A DNA stretch of 14,006 bases, taken from contig NZ_JAOZOZ010000037.1 in NCBI RefSeq assembly GCF_029933015.1, positions 1-14,006 on the forward strand, written 5' to 3'. Shown in pieces: positions 13,960 to 14,006 of this stretch. The translations under genes and the position numbers were made by a program. Each line of letters opens with the position of its first letter. Position 1 is the stretch's first letter. The notes under the pieces were generated by a model that was not told the DNA's origin, did no database searches, and was given only the letters and a program-made list of their open reading frames with translations. Source of the DNA: Hydrogenimonas sp. Its GTDB lineage: Bacteria; Campylobacterota; Campylobacteria; Campylobacterales; Hydrogenimonadaceae.

Positions 13960-14006
13960 TTAAGACTCCTCATACGCCAAAGGAGCAAAGCCCCTTTGGC
14001 TACGAT
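13960..14006 (-). other. Start region of the MCE gene with a short hairpin; end of the upstream gene uncertain
   Basis: On the minus strand an 8-bp stem GCCAAAGG / CCTTTGGC (13976-13983 and 13993-14000, 9-base loop) stands just before the ribosome site of the MCE gene. Stop codons occur in two frames: TAG (14000-14002) and TGA (13970-13972) in one, TAA (13960-13962) directly touching the ATG in the other. The upstream gene, presumably a transporter subunit, probably ends at one of them, but 47 bases are too few to choose. Confidence 0.5.

Overview
The window looks like a chromosomal housekeeping segment of a GC-rich member of the Campylobacterota (the former Epsilonproteobacteria). The main evidence is gene order: a DUF2018 protein, a small exported protein, a long-chain polyprenyl diphosphate synthase, hemA and proS, with hemC nearby. 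As far as I recall, this matches the Helicobacter pylori HP0242 to HP0237 neighbourhood. The proteins also read as campylobacterotal, and third codon positions are strongly G/C. GC-rich deep-vent or sulfur-oxidising relatives such as Nitratifractor or Hydrogenimonas fit, but the genus cannot be fixed from this sequence alone.

Layout. (1) 1-305 is non-coding: a run of perfect 7-bp tandem repeats cut by the window edge, then a promoter region with an extended -10 box. (2) 306-3226 is a tightly overlapping plus-strand block: DUF2018 gene, exported small protein, ispB-like gene, hemA. (3) 3227-3367 is an AT-rich spacer whose two ends form a 25-bp imperfect inverted repeat. (4) 3368-7312 holds proS, fxsA, a Dsb-type thiol oxidoreductase and hemC, closed by a hairpin terminator. 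(5) 7343-7585 is a small Cys-containing minus-strand gene facing hemC. (6) 7586-8008 is a spacer with traces of a possibly broken small gene and the promoter of the next gene. (7) 8009-10429 is a Lon-family protease with its own AAA+ module. (8) 10539-12359 is a UbiD-type decarboxylase, probably for menaquinone synthesis. (9) 12350-13959, on the minus strand, is an MCE (MlaD-type) protein followed by an auxiliary lipoprotein, the downstream end of an ABC-type lipid transport operon that starts beyond the right edge.

How the genes work together. hemA and hemC are two steps of the C5 tetrapyrrole route. The polyprenyl synthase and the UbiD enzyme both serve respiratory quinone synthesis, so haem and menaquinone supply for respiration is a theme, with proS as a translation gene carried along. 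FxsA is an inner-membrane protein, the Dsb-type protein acts in the periplasm, and the MCE protein plus lipoprotein belong to envelope lipid traffic.

I see no CRISPR array, phage, insertion sequence, tRNA or rRNA, and no clear new defence or mobile system. The most unusual items are the two intergenic repeat structures, the unexplained small proteins, the nested fxsA/dsb overlap, the atypical ATPase motifs of the Lon-like protease and a possible frameshifted small gene upstream of it.
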